A stretch of 64,000 nucleotides of DNA from Syntrophomonas palmitatica JCM 14374 (lineage in GTDB: Bacteria > Bacillota > Syntrophomonadia > Syntrophomonadales > Syntrophomonadaceae). The DNA is taken from NCBI RefSeq assembly GCF_001311885.1, contig NZ_BBCE01000012.1:32261-96260 (forward strand). Direction: 5' to 3'. The notes under the pieces are model-generated. The model was not told where the DNA came from and did not search any database. It worked only from the letters and a program-made list of their open reading frames with translations. Shown piece by piece: positions 28,726-38,469 of the stretch (the first letter of the stretch is position 1; the number at the start of each line of letters is the position of its first letter). A program made the translations under genes and the position numbers.

Positions 28726-28812
28726 TTGTCATTAGAAGGAGCGTTAGCGATGCGGCGATCTAAAAGGTTAAGGCGAAGGGAAAGATTGCTTCGCTGCACT
28801 AGCAATGACAAG
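28726..28812. repeat. paired dispersed inverted repeat, copy D
   Basis: Best-preserved pair. Left arm begins TTGTCATTAGAAGGAGCGTT at 28726 and runs through GCGGCGATC; right arm AGATTGCTTCGCTGCACTAG starts at 28782 and ends GCAATGACAAG. The outer ends TTGTCATT and AATGACAA are exact inverted matches. Confidence 0.65.
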
Positions 28813-28835
28813 AAATCATCTGTGTTCATCTGTGG

Positions 28836-29879
28836 TTAATCGTTACTTTCATCCTCGAATAACTGTGGTTCTTGAAAACTACCTTTAAACTTTATTCCCA
28901 GGTGACGATAGGCCAGTTCGGTAGCGATTCGTCCCCGCGGGGTCTTTTGGATGAAACCCAGTTTTAATAGGAAAGGCTCGTATACGTCGGTTACCGTATC
29001 ACTTTCCTCGGAAACACACGCAGATAAAGTCTCCAACCCTACCGGGCCTCCATTAAATTTATTGATAATAGCTTCCAGGATCATGCGGTCTACGTTATCC
29101 AGACCCTGCTCATCAATTTCCAGCATATCAAGGGCCCGCCGGGCCATATCACGGTCGATATTTCCCTCACCCTTTACCAGAGCAAAATCGCGCACCCGTT
29201 TTAGAAGTCTATTGGCTACCCGCGGGGTGCCGCGGGAACGCCGGGCTATTTCATAAGCTCCATCGTTATTTATGTCAAGTTTTAATATCCGTGATGCTCT
29301 TAATATTATTCTTTCCAAATCTTCCACTTCATAAAAATCAAGGCGGCAGTTAATGCCAAAACGGTCCCGCAAGGGAGAACTTAACAAGCCTGGACGGGTA
29401 GTAGCTCCAATTAGGGTAAAGGGGGGCAGATCAATACGCAGGGTGCGCGCGCCTGGGCCTTTGCCGATTATAATATCTATAACAAAGTCCTCCATGGCCG
29501 GGTACATTATTTCCTCAACGCTTCGGTTCAAACGATGAATTTCATCAATAAACAAGACTTCTCCCGGCTCCAGGTTAGTCAATATAGCAGCCAGATCGCC
29601 AGGTCTCTCTATAGCCGGCCCCGACGTTTTGCGAATGGGGCGTCCGGTTTCACCCGCAATAATCGTCGCCAGGGTGGTTTTACCCAATCCGGGCGGACCG
29701 CTCAAAAGCACATGGTCCAGGCTTTCTGCTCTTTCCCGGGCAGCCTCAATCGAAATTGCTATGTTTTCCTTTACTTTGCCCTGACCTATGTAATCCTGAA
29801 GGCGTAAGGGGCGAAGAGACGATTCATTACTGTCGTCCTCGCCTGTTAGGTGAGGAGAAAGCAACCGCTCATCCTGCAT
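28836..29879 (-). CDS. ruvB: Holliday junction branch migration helicase RuvB
   Basis: AAA+ motor of the RuvABC resolvasome. Motifs: [20 protein letters not shown], Walker [13 protein letters not shown], Walker [18 protein letters not shown], sensor-1 [19 protein letters not shown] and the C-terminal [15 protein letters not shown]. It has 347 residues. It follows ruvA by 15 bases. Confidence 0.97.
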   Translation of the reverse strand: MQDERLLSPHLTGEDDSNESSLRPLRLQDYIGQGKVKENIAISIEAARERAESLDHVLLSGPPGLGKTTLATIIAGETGRPIRKTSGPAIERPGDLAAILTNLEPGEVLFIDEIHRLNRSVEEIMYPAMEDFVIDIIIGKGPGARTLRIDLPPFTLIGATTRPGLLSSPLRDRFGINCRLDFYEVEDLERIILRASRILKLDINNDGAYEIARRSRGTPRVANRLLKRVRDFALVKGEGNIDRDMARRALDMLEIDEQGLDNVDRMILEAIINKFNGGPVGLETLSACVSEESDTVTDVYEPFLLKLGFIQKTPRGRIATELAYRHLGIKFKGSFQEPQLFEDESND

Positions 29880-29894
29880 AGGACTGCCTCCTTC

Positions 29895-30494
29895 CTATTT
29901 CTTAATCTGCTGAGCGCGAGCCTGTAAGACCAGCTTGATATTATCAGCGGCATTATCAGTCAAACACCCCTCAGACTTGAGATGCAAGACCAGCGGGAAA
30001 ACCTCAGCCCGCTGGTAGCCCAGGGATTCCAGGGCTTCCAAAACATCATTCAACCAGACTTCGTTACCACTCTCCTGAACTCCGGGAAGCAATGCCTCTA
30101 CTTTATCCTTTAATTCAAAAAGCAAACGTTCCGCGCTTTTTTTCCCAATCCCCGGAATCTTGGTGAGCAGTTTGAGATCCTGGCTGGCAACAGCCTGGAA
30201 GAACTGATCCGGGTCCATAAAATCCAAAATATTCATAGCCCCTTTGGCTCCCATGCCGCTGACTCCTAACAGGGTTTTAAACAGGGACAGTTCTTCACGT
30301 TTGCTGAAACCGTATATTTTACATTCGTTTTCCAGAACTTGAAAGTGGGTATGTAAAACTACAATGGAACCTAGCTGCGGTAAAGATGCGGCGTTGCGAC
30401 TGTGAACCACAACTTCATAACCTAGGCCCTGGACATCTATAATAACCCTAGATTCCTGCTTTTCTAGCAAAATACCCCGTATATAGGCTATCAT
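29895..30494 (-). CDS. ruvA: Holliday junction branch migration complex subunit RuvA
   Basis: Binds four-way junctions and loads RuvB. The N-terminal OB fold has YIRGILLEKQESRVIIDVQG and GYEVVVH; two helix-hairpin-helix motifs follow (LLGVSGMGAKGAMNIL and LLTKIPGIGKKSAERLL), then a flexible linker and domain III. ATG 30494 follows GAGGTGAT. Confidence 0.96.
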   Translation of the reverse strand: MIAYIRGILLEKQESRVIIDVQGLGYEVVVHSRNAASLPQLGSIVVLHTHFQVLENECKIYGFSKREELSLFKTLLGVSGMGAKGAMNILDFMDPDQFFQAVASQDLKLLTKIPGIGKKSAERLLFELKDKVEALLPGVQESGNEVWLNDVLEALESLGYQRAEVFPLVLHLKSEGCLTDNAADNIKLVLQARAQQIKK

Positions 30495-30605
30495 CAAATC
30501 ACCTCAATTTATACACTTTTTGGGGGCAAGACAAAATAGATTCCCCACCATTATAGATAAATCCGCAGCCATTTCCATAAAAGTGGTTGCATAATACGCT
30601 TTCTT

Positions 30606-31094
30606 TTAATTGCTATAGCTTTGCATGCGATAGAAGTGTAAATGACAAATCGCTATGGCCAGCGCGTCAGCGGCATCATCCGGCCGCGGCATCTCTTTCA
30701 TATTCAGCAATTTCTGCACCATTAACTGCACCTGGCGTTTATCAGCCTGTCCATAACCAACCACCGCTTGTTTCACCTGCAACGGTGTATATTCAGCCAC
30801 AGCCACCCCGGCCGCGGCGGCTGCTAATAATATTACTCCTCTGCCCTGAGCCACGGTGACAATAGTTTTGGCATTTTTAAAGTAGAAGATTTCCTCTACC
30901 ACTACCACATCCGGCTTATGTACTGTCAGAAGGCCATTCACTTCTTGATGTATATGCCACAGCCTCTGCGGCATACTGGTTTTGGCACTGGTGTTTATAG
31001 TTCCATATTCTAATAATTGAGCTTTTCCCGCAACCTGTTCCAGGACGCCATAACCGGTGGTAGCCGTACCGGGGTCAATACCCAGAACCTTCAT
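30606..31094 (-). CDS. ruvC: crossover junction endonuclease RuvC
   Basis: Cleaves Holliday junctions. Catalytic acids are visible in VLGIDPGTATTGYG (first Asp), VVVEEIFYFKNAKT (Glu) and RPDDAADALAIAICH (Asp pair). The MKVLGID start at 31094 gives 162 residues, the family norm; a frame extension of eight codons upstream lacks a site. Separated from ruvA by about 110 bases. Confidence 0.95.
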   Translation of the reverse strand: MKVLGIDPGTATTGYGVLEQVAGKAQLLEYGTINTSAKTSMPQRLWHIHQEVNGLLTVHKPDVVVVEEIFYFKNAKTIVTVAQGRGVILLAAAAAGVAVAEYTPLQVKQAVVGYGQADKRQVQLMVQKLLNMKEMPRPDDAADALAIAICHLHFYRMQSYSN

Positions 31095-31228
31095 CTGTAA
31101 TTCGTCCTTCCGGCTCAATCTTCATCATTTATATTACTGCATTATTTCATCTCTTGCCATGTTAAAGCAACAACATAAGAACACTTACGATATAAGCAAA
31201 AAAATATTCGCCGTTCGGGCAATCACTT

Positions 31229-31268
31229 TGGCTTTTTGACTGCCTCGCTGCGTTCGCAAAATGACAGG
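31229..31268. repeat. single arm of the dispersed inverted repeat, copy E
   Basis: GACTGCCTCGCTGCGTTCGC followed by AAAATGACAG matches one arm of the elements at 5275, 16709, 26507 and 28726. A mate is not clear; the sequence at 31206-31225 is a weak candidate. Lies in the ruvC-bofC gap. Confidence 0.45.
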
Positions 31269-31353
31269 GCAGCGACGAATAAAAACAAATCACAGTATGG
31301 GTTGTTTTATAGCTTGGGGTATGAGGGGCTTTCTGAAGGGCATCCGCTATTAT

Positions 31354-31387
31354 AAAAACGGGAAGCAATCTCCTGCTTCCCGTTTTT
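31354..31387 (-). terminator. terminator after bofC
   Basis: AAAAACGGGAAGCA pairs with TGCTTCCCGTTTTT around a six-base loop, directly following the bofC stop codon on the minus strand. Confidence 0.88.
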
Positions 31388-31946
31388 ACAGGTATTCATC
31401 CAGGTTTTCCAAGGTATCATTTAAGGCTGCTTCTGATCTAAATTCATATTTGCCATGTTGTAAAGCCTGTTGTACTTCTTGTGGCAAGGTCTCAATACGT
31501 ATAGCCGTTACTCTGATAAGAGCTTCATCATCAACCGGCCCAGAGTACACAGCAATAAAGCCCTTATATTCCTTTAATCTAAAAACTTTTTGGTCTTTAG
31601 GACAAAAATCGTTTATGACCTGGTGAATCAGCAAGGTATCATTTAGCAGCGATAACGAATAGCCTTCATTTGACGGATACATCTTTCTCAGCTCAGCCAG
31701 GTTTTTACCACGCAGCAGCCTTTCATAATCATATTTGCTTATAATGGTGTGATTACATTTGGTATATTCTTTTTCGCATATTATCTGGGTTGAGGGCTTT
31801 ACACATTCCGCTTCATAACTTTGTTCCAAAACCGGCTTCTGTGTTTTCTCCATGAACCCGTTTTGTCCTGCTCCATTGTGGAAATAGTAACCTAAAGCCA
31901 AGCCGGCAACAATTAACAACCCCAGTGTTATACCACTTTTTTTCAT
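31386..31946 (-). CDS. bofC: BofC C-terminal domain sporulation protein
   Basis: Secreted or membrane-anchored protein of 186 residues with an N-terminal hydrophobic signal helix (GITLGLLIVAGLALGYYF). In Bacillus BofC sits between the spore membranes and restrains SpoIVB in the sigma-K checkpoint. The C-terminal part has FRLKEYKGFIAVYSGPVDDEAL and a tail helix QALQHGKYEFRSEAAL typical of the BofC_C domain. The gene lies just upstream of the ruv genes, as in Bacillus. Cysteines at C48, C57, C64 may pair outside the cell. Family call is good; role here is inferred. Confidence 0.8.
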   Translation of the reverse strand: MKKSGITLGLLIVAGLALGYYFHNGAGQNGFMEKTQKPVLEQSYEAECVKPSTQIICEKEYTKCNHTIISKYDYERLLRGKNLAELRKMYPSNEGYSLSLLNDTLLIHQVINDFCPKDQKVFRLKEYKGFIAVYSGPVDDEALIRVTAIRIETLPQEVQQALQHGKYEFRSEAALNDTLENLDEYL

Positions 31947-32266
31947 AAGATCTTCACCTCTGTTGTTAATTTTTCCCTAATATACGCCCTTTTATACGGG
32001 GTTTAATTGTGCTTATTAATGGTACAATAAGAATTTTTGATTATTTGTCCTTAAGCTATACAAATTATTTAAGAAATACTTGCATTTTTTTTATTGCTGC
32101 GGTATATAATAAGAAAACAATAGTCAAGTTAAAGTCAAATTGATTTTGAATTTTCAGATAAAATAAAATTCAAAACTGATATTACCCCTTTACAGCCTTT
32201 ATAAACCTATAATTTTGCTTTAAAACAGCGGCTGAAAAGGGAAAAAATTAAATGGGGGCGATCAAT
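31947..32266. promoter_or_regulatory. divergent intergenic region with a plus-strand promoter at 32080-32110
   Basis: TTGCAT (32080-32085) and TATAAT (32105-32110) with 19-base spacing form a plausible promoter for the downstream repeat-protein gene, leaving an AT-rich leader of about 150 bases. No gene or stable hairpin is seen elsewhere in the gap. The bofC promoter must also lie here but I cannot place it. Confidence 0.5.
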
Positions 32267-33271
32267 GTGTTTAAAATTGAAGAGAAAATGTGGGCAAGTC
32301 AAAATCTATTGGACATCGAATTGAGCTTTCAAGAGGTTAATGAAATGGTTTTGGAAATGAAAATTCCACCCATGGGATTACCTGTCGATGTAGAAGCCTT
32401 TGACACTGTGAGTATCAAATTTCCCCAGGCGGATTTATCTGGTTTTGTTTTTGAATGTGAACGTATCGCGGACAGTATTGATGATTTTCTAGATGTATCC
32501 AGATTGGTTATGACCAACCAAACACCGTTCAAATCTTATTATGCTGAATCGCAGAATCACAGAGATATTGATGCTTTCGACAATATCAGTTTATTGTCCA
32601 ATGTATTTATTCCAGCATTAGAATTTAATGAACTGTGGTATAAAGATATTAACCCTGTTGATTTCTGGGGTGCCGAATATCTGCCTGCCGGTATAATTAA
32701 ACGTCAGTTTATGAATCAATTAACCAATCCTGAGGATATTGATTCTTTTGATAACGTTAGTTTTCCAATCCAGGATGTAGTTATAGTTGATAATACCAAG
32801 ACAGGGTGGAATAAAATTATTGACGAAATTGAGCTGCACGCTTCACATAATATATTTGAAGATAATGCAGCGGATATTCAGCCGACAGCAAAAGACAACC
32901 TGTTACGCAATGGTGTAAGCCTGGTTAAAGGCAAAAACCCGGATGTTAATCTGAAAACAGTATTTAATAAGCTGGATAAGCAGCCGGATAATTTTGATAT
33001 TTTTGCGTTTAATGAGGCCTATGAAACATCATCTGCTAAAATGGAATATGAAATTCCTTTGCGTTTGACTTTTGAACATGGCGATATGGTATTTCGTTTA
33101 GATTTAGCTTCAGTGGGCATCAGCGACCCGCATAAACTTCGGTCGTCTCGGGCTTTTTCTAAAACCATAGCCAAGCTGCCCCGTTCTATTAAAGGCAAAC
33201 ACTTTCACGCCAGTTTGGAAGACCAGGAGCTGCGTTTAGTAGTTCCCGGCAATCATAAAAAAGCTCAATAA
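32267..33271 (+). CDS. hypothetical protein with about five 29-residue repeats
   Basis: I do not recognise this 334-residue protein. It has no signal peptide or membrane helix and is acidic. A motif of the form D-I-D-x-F-D-x-[VI]-S recurs: VDVEAFDTVS (residue 40), DSIDDFLDVS (69), RDIDAFDNIS (99), a degenerate INPVDFWGAEY (128) and EDIDSFDNVS (156), spaced 28-30 residues apart. The C-terminal part (from about residue 250) is a different, globular-looking domain with LTFEHGDMVFRLDLASVG and LPRSIKGKHFHASLED. GTG 32267 has GGGGG eight bases upstream; ATG 32252 in the same frame is possible but has no site. It has its own promoter and terminator and no operon partner. Confidence 0.75.
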   Translation: MFKIEEKMWASQNLLDIELSFQEVNEMVLEMKIPPMGLPVDVEAFDTVSIKFPQADLSGFVFECERIADSIDDFLDVSRLVMTNQTPFKSYYAESQNHRDIDAFDNISLLSNVFIPALEFNELWYKDINPVDFWGAEYLPAGIIKRQFMNQLTNPEDIDSFDNVSFPIQDVVIVDNTKTGWNKIIDEIELHASHNIFEDNAADIQPTAKDNLLRNGVSLVKGKNPDVNLKTVFNKLDKQPDNFDIFAFNEAYETSSAKMEYEIPLRLTFEHGDMVFRLDLASVGISDPHKLRSSRAFSKTIAKLPRSIKGKHFHASLEDQELRLVVPGNHKKAQ

Positions 33272-33276
33272 AAAAT

Positions 33277-33301
33277 AGCGGGGCATGCCCCGCTGTTTTT
33301 T
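33277..33301. terminator. bidirectional terminator
   Basis: A perfect palindrome AGCGGGGCATGCCCCGCT (33277-33294) is flanked by A runs on the left and T runs on the right. It serves the converging repeat-protein gene and yebC. Confidence 0.92.
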
Positions 33302-34060
33302 CTATGAAAGCTTTTCCAGAACACTATCGTTGATTGACATATTGGTATAGGCTTTTTGCACGTCATCGTGGTCTTCCAGAAGATCGACAAGTTTTATAAC
33401 TTTAAGAGCCATTTCCTCATCAGTTATTTCCACCATGTTTTCGGGCAGCAATACAATATCGGCTTCTTCCAATATAAAGCCCTCTTTTTCCAGGTTTTCT
33501 TTAACTTCCATAAGGTTTTCCGGTAAAGTGATCAGTTCATAATAATCACCTTCATCCTTGACGTCCTCACTTCCGCAATCCAGAGCCTGTAAAAGGAATT
33601 CCTCTTCATCCATTTTCAATTTCTCTTTATTAATAATAATGACTCCGCATCGTTTAAACATCCACGCCACACAGCCGTTCTCACCTAAATTTCCGCCGTA
33701 CTTGGAAAACAGGTGTCTGATTTCGGAAGCGGTACGATTGCGGTTGTCGGTGGCAATCTCCAGCATTACCGCTACCCCTCCCGGCGCATAGCCTTCATAT
33801 ACTATCTCTTCAAAAGTGTCACCTTCTATATCACCACTGCCCTTTTTTATAGCCCGGTTAATATTTTCATTGGGCATATTAATTGCCCGGGCTTTTTGTA
33901 TAGCCAGCTTCAAACGGGAATTAGCCTCCGGATCGCTGCCCCCGCCGGTTCTGACAGCAATAACTATATCTTTGGCGATTTTGGTAAACTCTTTGCCTTT
34001 TTTTTCATCTGTGCGAGCTTTCTTGTGCTTGATATTAGCCCATTTGGAATGACCGGACAC
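33302..34060 (-). CDS. YebC/PmpR (TACO1) family transcription or translation regulator
   Basis: A 252-residue cytoplasmic protein with the family's start SGHSKWANIKHKKARTDEKKG, then NMPNENINRAIKKGSG, YEGYAPGGVAVMLE and NRTASEIRHLFSKYGGNLGE. Family members bind DNA (PmpR) or act on translating ribosomes (TACO1/YebC); which applies here is unknown. GTG start at 34060 follows AGGAGGG. In many bacteria yebC precedes ruvC; here it lies about 2.2 kb upstream of it on the same strand. Confidence 0.94.
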   Translation of the reverse strand: MSGHSKWANIKHKKARTDEKKGKEFTKIAKDIVIAVRTGGGSDPEANSRLKLAIQKARAINMPNENINRAIKKGSGDIEGDTFEEIVYEGYAPGGVAVMLEIATDNRNRTASEIRHLFSKYGGNLGENGCVAWMFKRCGVIIINKEKLKMDEEEFLLQALDCGSEDVKDEGDYYELITLPENLMEVKENLEKEGFILEEADIVLLPENMVEITDEEMALKVIKLVDLLEDHDDVQKAYTNMSINDSVLEKLS

Positions 34061-34082
34061 AGTTTAACCCTCCTCATGATTA

Positions 34083-34751
34083 TTACCATATTTTTGGTAT
34101 GAGTTTTTTGCTTTGCTCCATATAACATTTATAATCGTTGTCAAAATGCTTTAACAGGAATTCTTCTTCAACATTTATCCGGTAGATAACTGCCGGTACC
34201 ACTGCGGCGGCGGCTAAAATCAATGCTCCCCAAGAATTAAATATCATAGCTATAGCAGCTACATTCAATATGGCGGACACATAAATGGGATGGCGGATAT
34301 TCCGGTAAATACCACGGGTTATCAAACTATGTTCCTCATAAACGGATACACGGGGATTATAATATTTACCCAGGGTAATAATGGCCTGGTAACGTATAAC
34401 GCACGAAACTAAAAATACCACAAAGCCAATAACTGTTACCGCAGGTTCAAAAGCCGGATTGCGGGTGAAATGATACTCAATAAAATCTACCAGAGCATAA
34501 AATAAAGCCGCCATGGAAGAAAACTGCAAGTAAATATATGATTTTCTATCATCATCTTCTTTAGCAAGGGTATCGGGGGATTTATAGATTATAGTCTCAA
34601 TGATAGACCAGGTTAAATACACCCCAAAAAAGGCCATGATTACCCAAAAGTCAAAAGGCGACAGCCTTTGCCAGGCCAGGTAACCAATATATATAAACAC
34701 TGCCACGGAAATAAACATTCTGATTAGTACATTGCGTAATCTCGGTTCCAA
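34083..34751 (-). CDS. isoprenylcysteine carboxyl methyltransferase (ICMT/PEMT) family membrane protein
   Basis: A 222-residue protein with about five transmembrane helices. The C-terminal SAM-binding signature is YYNPRVSVYEEHSLITRGIYRNIRHPIYVSA and the VEEEFLLKHF motif, as in bacterial ICMT/PEMT-like methyltransferases. The substrate is unknown; bacteria do not prenylate proteins in the eukaryotic way. TTG start at 34751 follows GGAGGTGAT. Confidence 0.82.
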   Translation of the reverse strand: MEPRLRNVLIRMFISVAVFIYIGYLAWQRLSPFDFWVIMAFFGVYLTWSIIETIIYKSPDTLAKEDDDRKSYIYLQFSSMAALFYALVDFIEYHFTRNPAFEPAVTVIGFVVFLVSCVIRYQAIITLGKYYNPRVSVYEEHSLITRGIYRNIRHPIYVSAILNVAAIAMIFNSWGALILAAAAVVPAVIYRINVEEEFLLKHFDNDYKCYMEQSKKLIPKIW

Positions 34752-34775
34752 ATCATCACCTCCGAATTATATGGA

Positions 34776-35521
34776 CTATTTTAATTCCCCAGGAATATAA
34801 GCCACCGGAGGCATGACCCGTTTGTGCTGGCTGACGGCCTGCAAGTGTTTTATTCTATCTTCTACTTCGGGTACTGCCTTGCCTTTATCCAGATAATTGT
34901 CCAAATCCTCATAACTTATACCCATTTCCGCTTCATCAGTTTGTCCTTCCCAGAGTCCGCCCGAGGGTGCTTTATTAATTATTACTGAAGGAATATTAAG
35001 ATACCGAGCCAGTTCATAAACCTCTTTTTTTAATAAATCTCCCAGGGTTGAAGATCAACCCCGGTATCTCCGTATTTTGTGGCATAACCCACACTGATTT
35101 CACTCTTATTACTGGTCCCTGCCACCAGGTAGTTGCGGGCTTGAGCAGAATAATACAGGGTCATCATCCTAAGCCTGGGCTTTAAATTAGCGCGAAGCAG
35201 CTGACCTTTTTTGCCGTCAAGTTTGAGATAAGATTCATATTTTGTCAATAAAAGATGGTAGGCATTATCCAGTTCAACAATGCGATAAGATATCCCAAGC
35301 CTGTCCAGAACTAACTGGGCATGAATAAGGTCGTTGAGATGACTTTCGCAAGGAAGGATTAACGCCAGGCAATTATCTGGAAAAGCTCTTTTGACAAGGG
35401 CTGCTGTTACTGCGGAATCAATTCCTCCGCTTACGCCTAAAACCAAGCCTGAAGCTCCGGCTTCAGCCACCCTTTCCTGCAGCCACGCGACAAGGTGCTG
35501 AACTACTGCCTCTGAATTCAC
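34776..35521 (-). CDS. nadE: ammonia-dependent NAD+ synthetase, frameshifted
   Basis: Amidates nicotinic acid adenine dinucleotide to NAD+. The N-terminal part shows the ATP loop VLGVSGGIDSAVTAALV and the segment YLVAGTSNKSEISVGYATKYGDTGVD. A shift at about 35041-35046 separates LQP from GDLLKKEVYELARYLNIP, after which PSGGLWEGQTDEAEMGISY completes the deamido-NAD site. One base appears missing. Repaired length is about 248 residues, the short form without a glutaminase domain. GTG 35521 has GGAGGAGGA upstream. Confidence 0.92.
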
Positions 35522-35933
35522 TTATGGGTCCTCCTCCTTACTTATAAGCCGGTAAGAATACTTCCTTGCATGAAAAAAATAAATAAAGGCTTTTATATTT
35601 TACCCTTCAGCATTAGGCCAGGATTTCTCTTTATATACCCTGGTCATTTTTGAGTCAGAAACAGCCTGCCTTATTGAAATGGGGGGATTTTATGGAATCG
35701 GCAGGTGATTTGTTAAAAATGTAGCACCTGATGATTAAGATTAACCAATTTAATATTCAACAAGAATGACATAAATCCTGCCCGGTTAGCGGAATTTTGT
35801 GTTATATTCTTATCAATTCTGCTAAATTCCGAAAGCGGCAAACCCAATCCCCTTTTCTCTTGTCTACTAAGAAAACAAAAACGGTCTAATGCTTTTTCAT
35901 TGGTTGTGGGTTAAATGACCAGAAAGTTTGCTT
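35522..35933. other. 412-base gap with no supported gene
   Basis: AT-rich. A GGGGGG ribosome-like site at about 35677-35682 precedes an ATG that opens only ten codons. CGGAATTT (35790-35797) and AAATTCCG (35824-35831) form a weak inverted repeat. I see no terminator for the upstream homocysteine operon and no clear promoter for nadE. Confidence 0.4.
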
Positions 35934-36692
35934 TTATTTAACTACGATGGGAACGATCTCAATATCTCCCCAGGCCGCCATTTGTTCATCTTTGATAACT
36001 AGTATTCCCATGATACCAGCTATTTCTTGCGCAGCTTCAATTGCCTTGAGTAAATCTTTTCCGGTTTTTACCTGATTTCCGGCCCTGGAGGCTGCAGCAT
36101 CGGCCAGAGCCGCTGAACCGGCTTTAATCAAAACAGCATCAGCCGTGCCCAAGCTGATACTGGGTCCTACCGTACCTGAGGAAGTGCAAATGCCCAGAGC
36201 CTGTCCCCCAGGGTTTACCTTAATGCCGATATGGTTGGAGAATTTTGATTGCCCGGCAAAAACAGCAATCACTCGTTCATGATATGAACGCAGGTAGATA
36301 TCTCCGCCGTTTTCTACAATTACTTCCCGAGAATACTGAGTAAGCATCTGGCCGATTTGTTGAGCAATGGCTCCCGCAACAGCAGCCATTGGACCTACTC
36401 CTGCAAGCAGGGCGGCCGTGCCCATTATACGTGCGATTTCCGGAGCAGTGGGAAATAATTCAATCGGAACAAAAGATGTCTTGAACTCCGGATGCATTTC
36501 GATATAATATTCCAATTCACTGCGCAAGCGCTTAAGTTCACGGAGGCATAAAGAAACCAGGCTATCGTTACAGGCGTCAGCATCCACCCCGATAGCCAGG
36601 TCGCTCTCTTTAACCTTAATGTTAAAATATTTGAGGTCTTTAGATCCGTGTAAAAGCCGGTAATCACGGTCAACGTAATTGTTAATATTCAT
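35934..36692 (-). CDS. UPF0280 (COG2122, ApbE-like) protein of the homocysteine pathway
   Basis: A 252-residue soluble protein. Motifs: RLLHGSKDLKYFNIKVKESD, ELFPTAPEIARIMGTAALLAGVGPMAAVAGAIA, VENGGDIYLRS and GICTSSGTVGPSISLGTADAV. COG2122 has been tied genetically to homocysteine formation from sulfide in Methanosarcina, and its genes cluster with DUF39 and NIL-ferredoxin genes, exactly as here. ATG 36692 has GGGGG five bases upstream; a longer frame to 36737 lacks a site. Last gene of the methionine operon. Confidence 0.85.
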   Translation of the reverse strand: MNINNYVDRDYRLLHGSKDLKYFNIKVKESDLAIGVDADACNDSLVSLCLRELKRLRSELEYYIEMHPEFKTSFVPIELFPTAPEIARIMGTAALLAGVGPMAAVAGAIAQQIGQMLTQYSREVIVENGGDIYLRSYHERVIAVFAGQSKFSNHIGIKVNPGGQALGICTSSGTVGPSISLGTADAVLIKAGSAALADAAASRAGNQVKTGKDLLKAIEAAQEIAGIMGILVIKDEQMAAWGDIEIVPIVVK

Positions 36693-36770
36693 CTTCGCCC
36701 CCATCGGGATTAGTAAAGCACAAATATCAGCGTACAATCTGAGTTATTCTGTGCTCATCACTCTCTGAGC

Positions 36771-37193
36771 TTAAACCGCTTCGGGAACTTCAAAATATAG
36801 TTTTATTGCCCGGGTGGGACAGCAATCCAAGCACATACCGCAAACCACGCACTTGCAATTATCAAAACTGACCATCATGCTCTCACGTTCGATGGATAAA
36901 GCCTGAGTAGGGCAAAATGAAGCACAGGCACCGCATTGAATACAAATATCTTCCTCCCATACGACCGTTTCGCTCAATGGCTCCAGCTCTATCCCCAAGT
37001 TTTTCAAATACCCGATTCCGTCTTCGTAGTTCTTTTTGCTTCCTTCGAGTTCTACCACCAGGTAACCTTCTTTTTGCGGATTAATATTAGCCTTTAAGAT
37101 ATTAACCACCAGGTCATAGTTTTTTATAAGCTGGTATACTATGGGCTGTTCCGATTGTGATGCCGAGAAATAACAAACCACACGGTTTTTCAT
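36771..37193 (-). CDS. NIL domain plus 2[4Fe-4S] ferredoxin protein
   Basis: A 140-residue fusion. Residues 1-78 form a NIL ligand-binding domain (YFSASQSEQPIVYQLI, LVVELEGSKKNYEDGIGYL). Residues 80-135 carry two 4Fe-4S motifs, CIQCGACASFCPTQAL and CVVCGMCLDCCPTRAI. The homologue MA1822 of Methanosarcina acetivorans works with the DUF39 protein in sulfur insertion during homocysteine synthesis. It starts two bases after the DUF39 stop, so the genes are coupled. Confidence 0.9.
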   Translation of the reverse strand: MKNRVVCYFSASQSEQPIVYQLIKNYDLVVNILKANINPQKEGYLVVELEGSKKNYEDGIGYLKNLGIELEPLSETVVWEEDICIQCGACASFCPTQALSIERESMMVSFDNCKCVVCGMCLDCCPTRAIKLYFEVPEAV

Positions 37194-37195
37194 TA

Positions 37196-38433
37196 CTAAC
37201 CCCTCCTGTTCCTGCCGTTTAATACAGCCCCATTAACATTACGTTCAGGAATGGCTTTAAATTCAATTTCACAATCCGCCGCAGGCAGCTGCGCTACCGG
37301 CCTGGTGATTTCAAACCGCCCCGCTTGAATCCATTCTTTCATGATATTCGCGATCTGCCGCGCGCGGGGATAACTGGACTGCGGAGTCGTAACTACTTCC
37401 CTACCATTAATAACAATTTTGCCGCTCTTTAATTCTTTGAAATTTGCATATCCCAGATCTATATCCTTCTTGTAAGGATAACCTTCCGCGTAATCAACTA
37501 TAGGGCAGTAAATATCCTCGTCCTTTACCAGAGTAAAGCGCAAAATTTCTTCATCTAAAATAGGAATCGGTATACCTATCCCCACTGCCATAGTCGCACC
37601 GTAACCAATATAACTTAAACCCACCAGCCAATTAGGATCCATCTGTTTCAAATCCCCCACCACGGCCAGGTTCCGGAAGGCACCATAGGCACCCCGTTAT
37701 CGCCTCGCACTACATTAGGATGATGCTGGGTTCCGTTCCAGGCCACATAACCGACCCCACCGCCCAGAAATATCCTGGTACCTATGCCGATAGTCTTATA
37801 ATGAGGATCATTAAGCAAAGGACTTAACTGACCCGAAGTTGAATAGCTGGCATTACCAAGCCTGGGCTTTAATATACCCATATAAGTGTATAAAGTCCGG
37901 TCACTTAGATTTACCGCGCAATTATAGTTCTGATAAGCGTTGCGGGGATTAAACATAAAAGCTTCGTTTACATCATTAATTGTGATTATGGTATCGACCT
38001 TCTTATTAGGATAGCAATCGGTACCATACGCTATGGCCTCTAATCTTATCTCACGGCCTGCCACCAGATCATGAATCACATGACCGCCGCCGTAAGAAAA
38101 GCGGCCGGGATGAACTTTATTCTCGGGATCGTTTTCCGGCAGCTGCGCCGCTCCGATATAGGCGTCCACCGCAGCCACCCCGGCATATGCCTCAACCCCG
38201 TTTAACCATACCTTGCTCATTTTTATGCGCGGGTTAGAATGTCCAAAATTGATGAATGCGCCTGATGAACACATGGGGCCAAAAGTACCGGTGGTAACTA
38301 CATCTATTTCACGGGCTGCGGCTTCAAAACCCTTTTTCTCAACAATGCCTATAACCTCTTCAGCTGTTACAACCACTGCCTGTCCTTTACGAATCTTTTC
38401 GTTAATTTCCTCGTAGGTTTTTAATGATGCCAT
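37196..38433 (-). CDS. DUF39 (COG1900) homocysteine biosynthesis protein, frameshifted
   Basis: Enzyme of the anaerobic route that converts aspartate semialdehyde and sulfide to homocysteine, by homology with MA1821. Motifs: TYEEINEKIRKGQAVVVTAEE, VVTTGTFGPMCSSGAFINFGH with the conserved cysteine, AYIGAAQLPE, FSYGGGHVIHDLVAG, GTRIFLGGGVGYVAWNGTQH, and in the second part GVGIPIPI-like and DIYCPIVDY. The frame breaks at about 37671-37676; one base restores GNLAVVGDLKQMDP. ATG 38433 follows GAAAGGGGAAG. Repaired length is about 412 residues. Confidence 0.88.
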
Positions 38434-38469
38434 TTTTCTTCCCCTTTCCAAAGCTGTGAAACTCGTCCA

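Noticed and set aside
35692..35724. ATG with a very strong GGGGGG site, opening only ten codons
   Set aside because: Even allowing one indel the frame ends within about 15 codons, so no gene can be supported.
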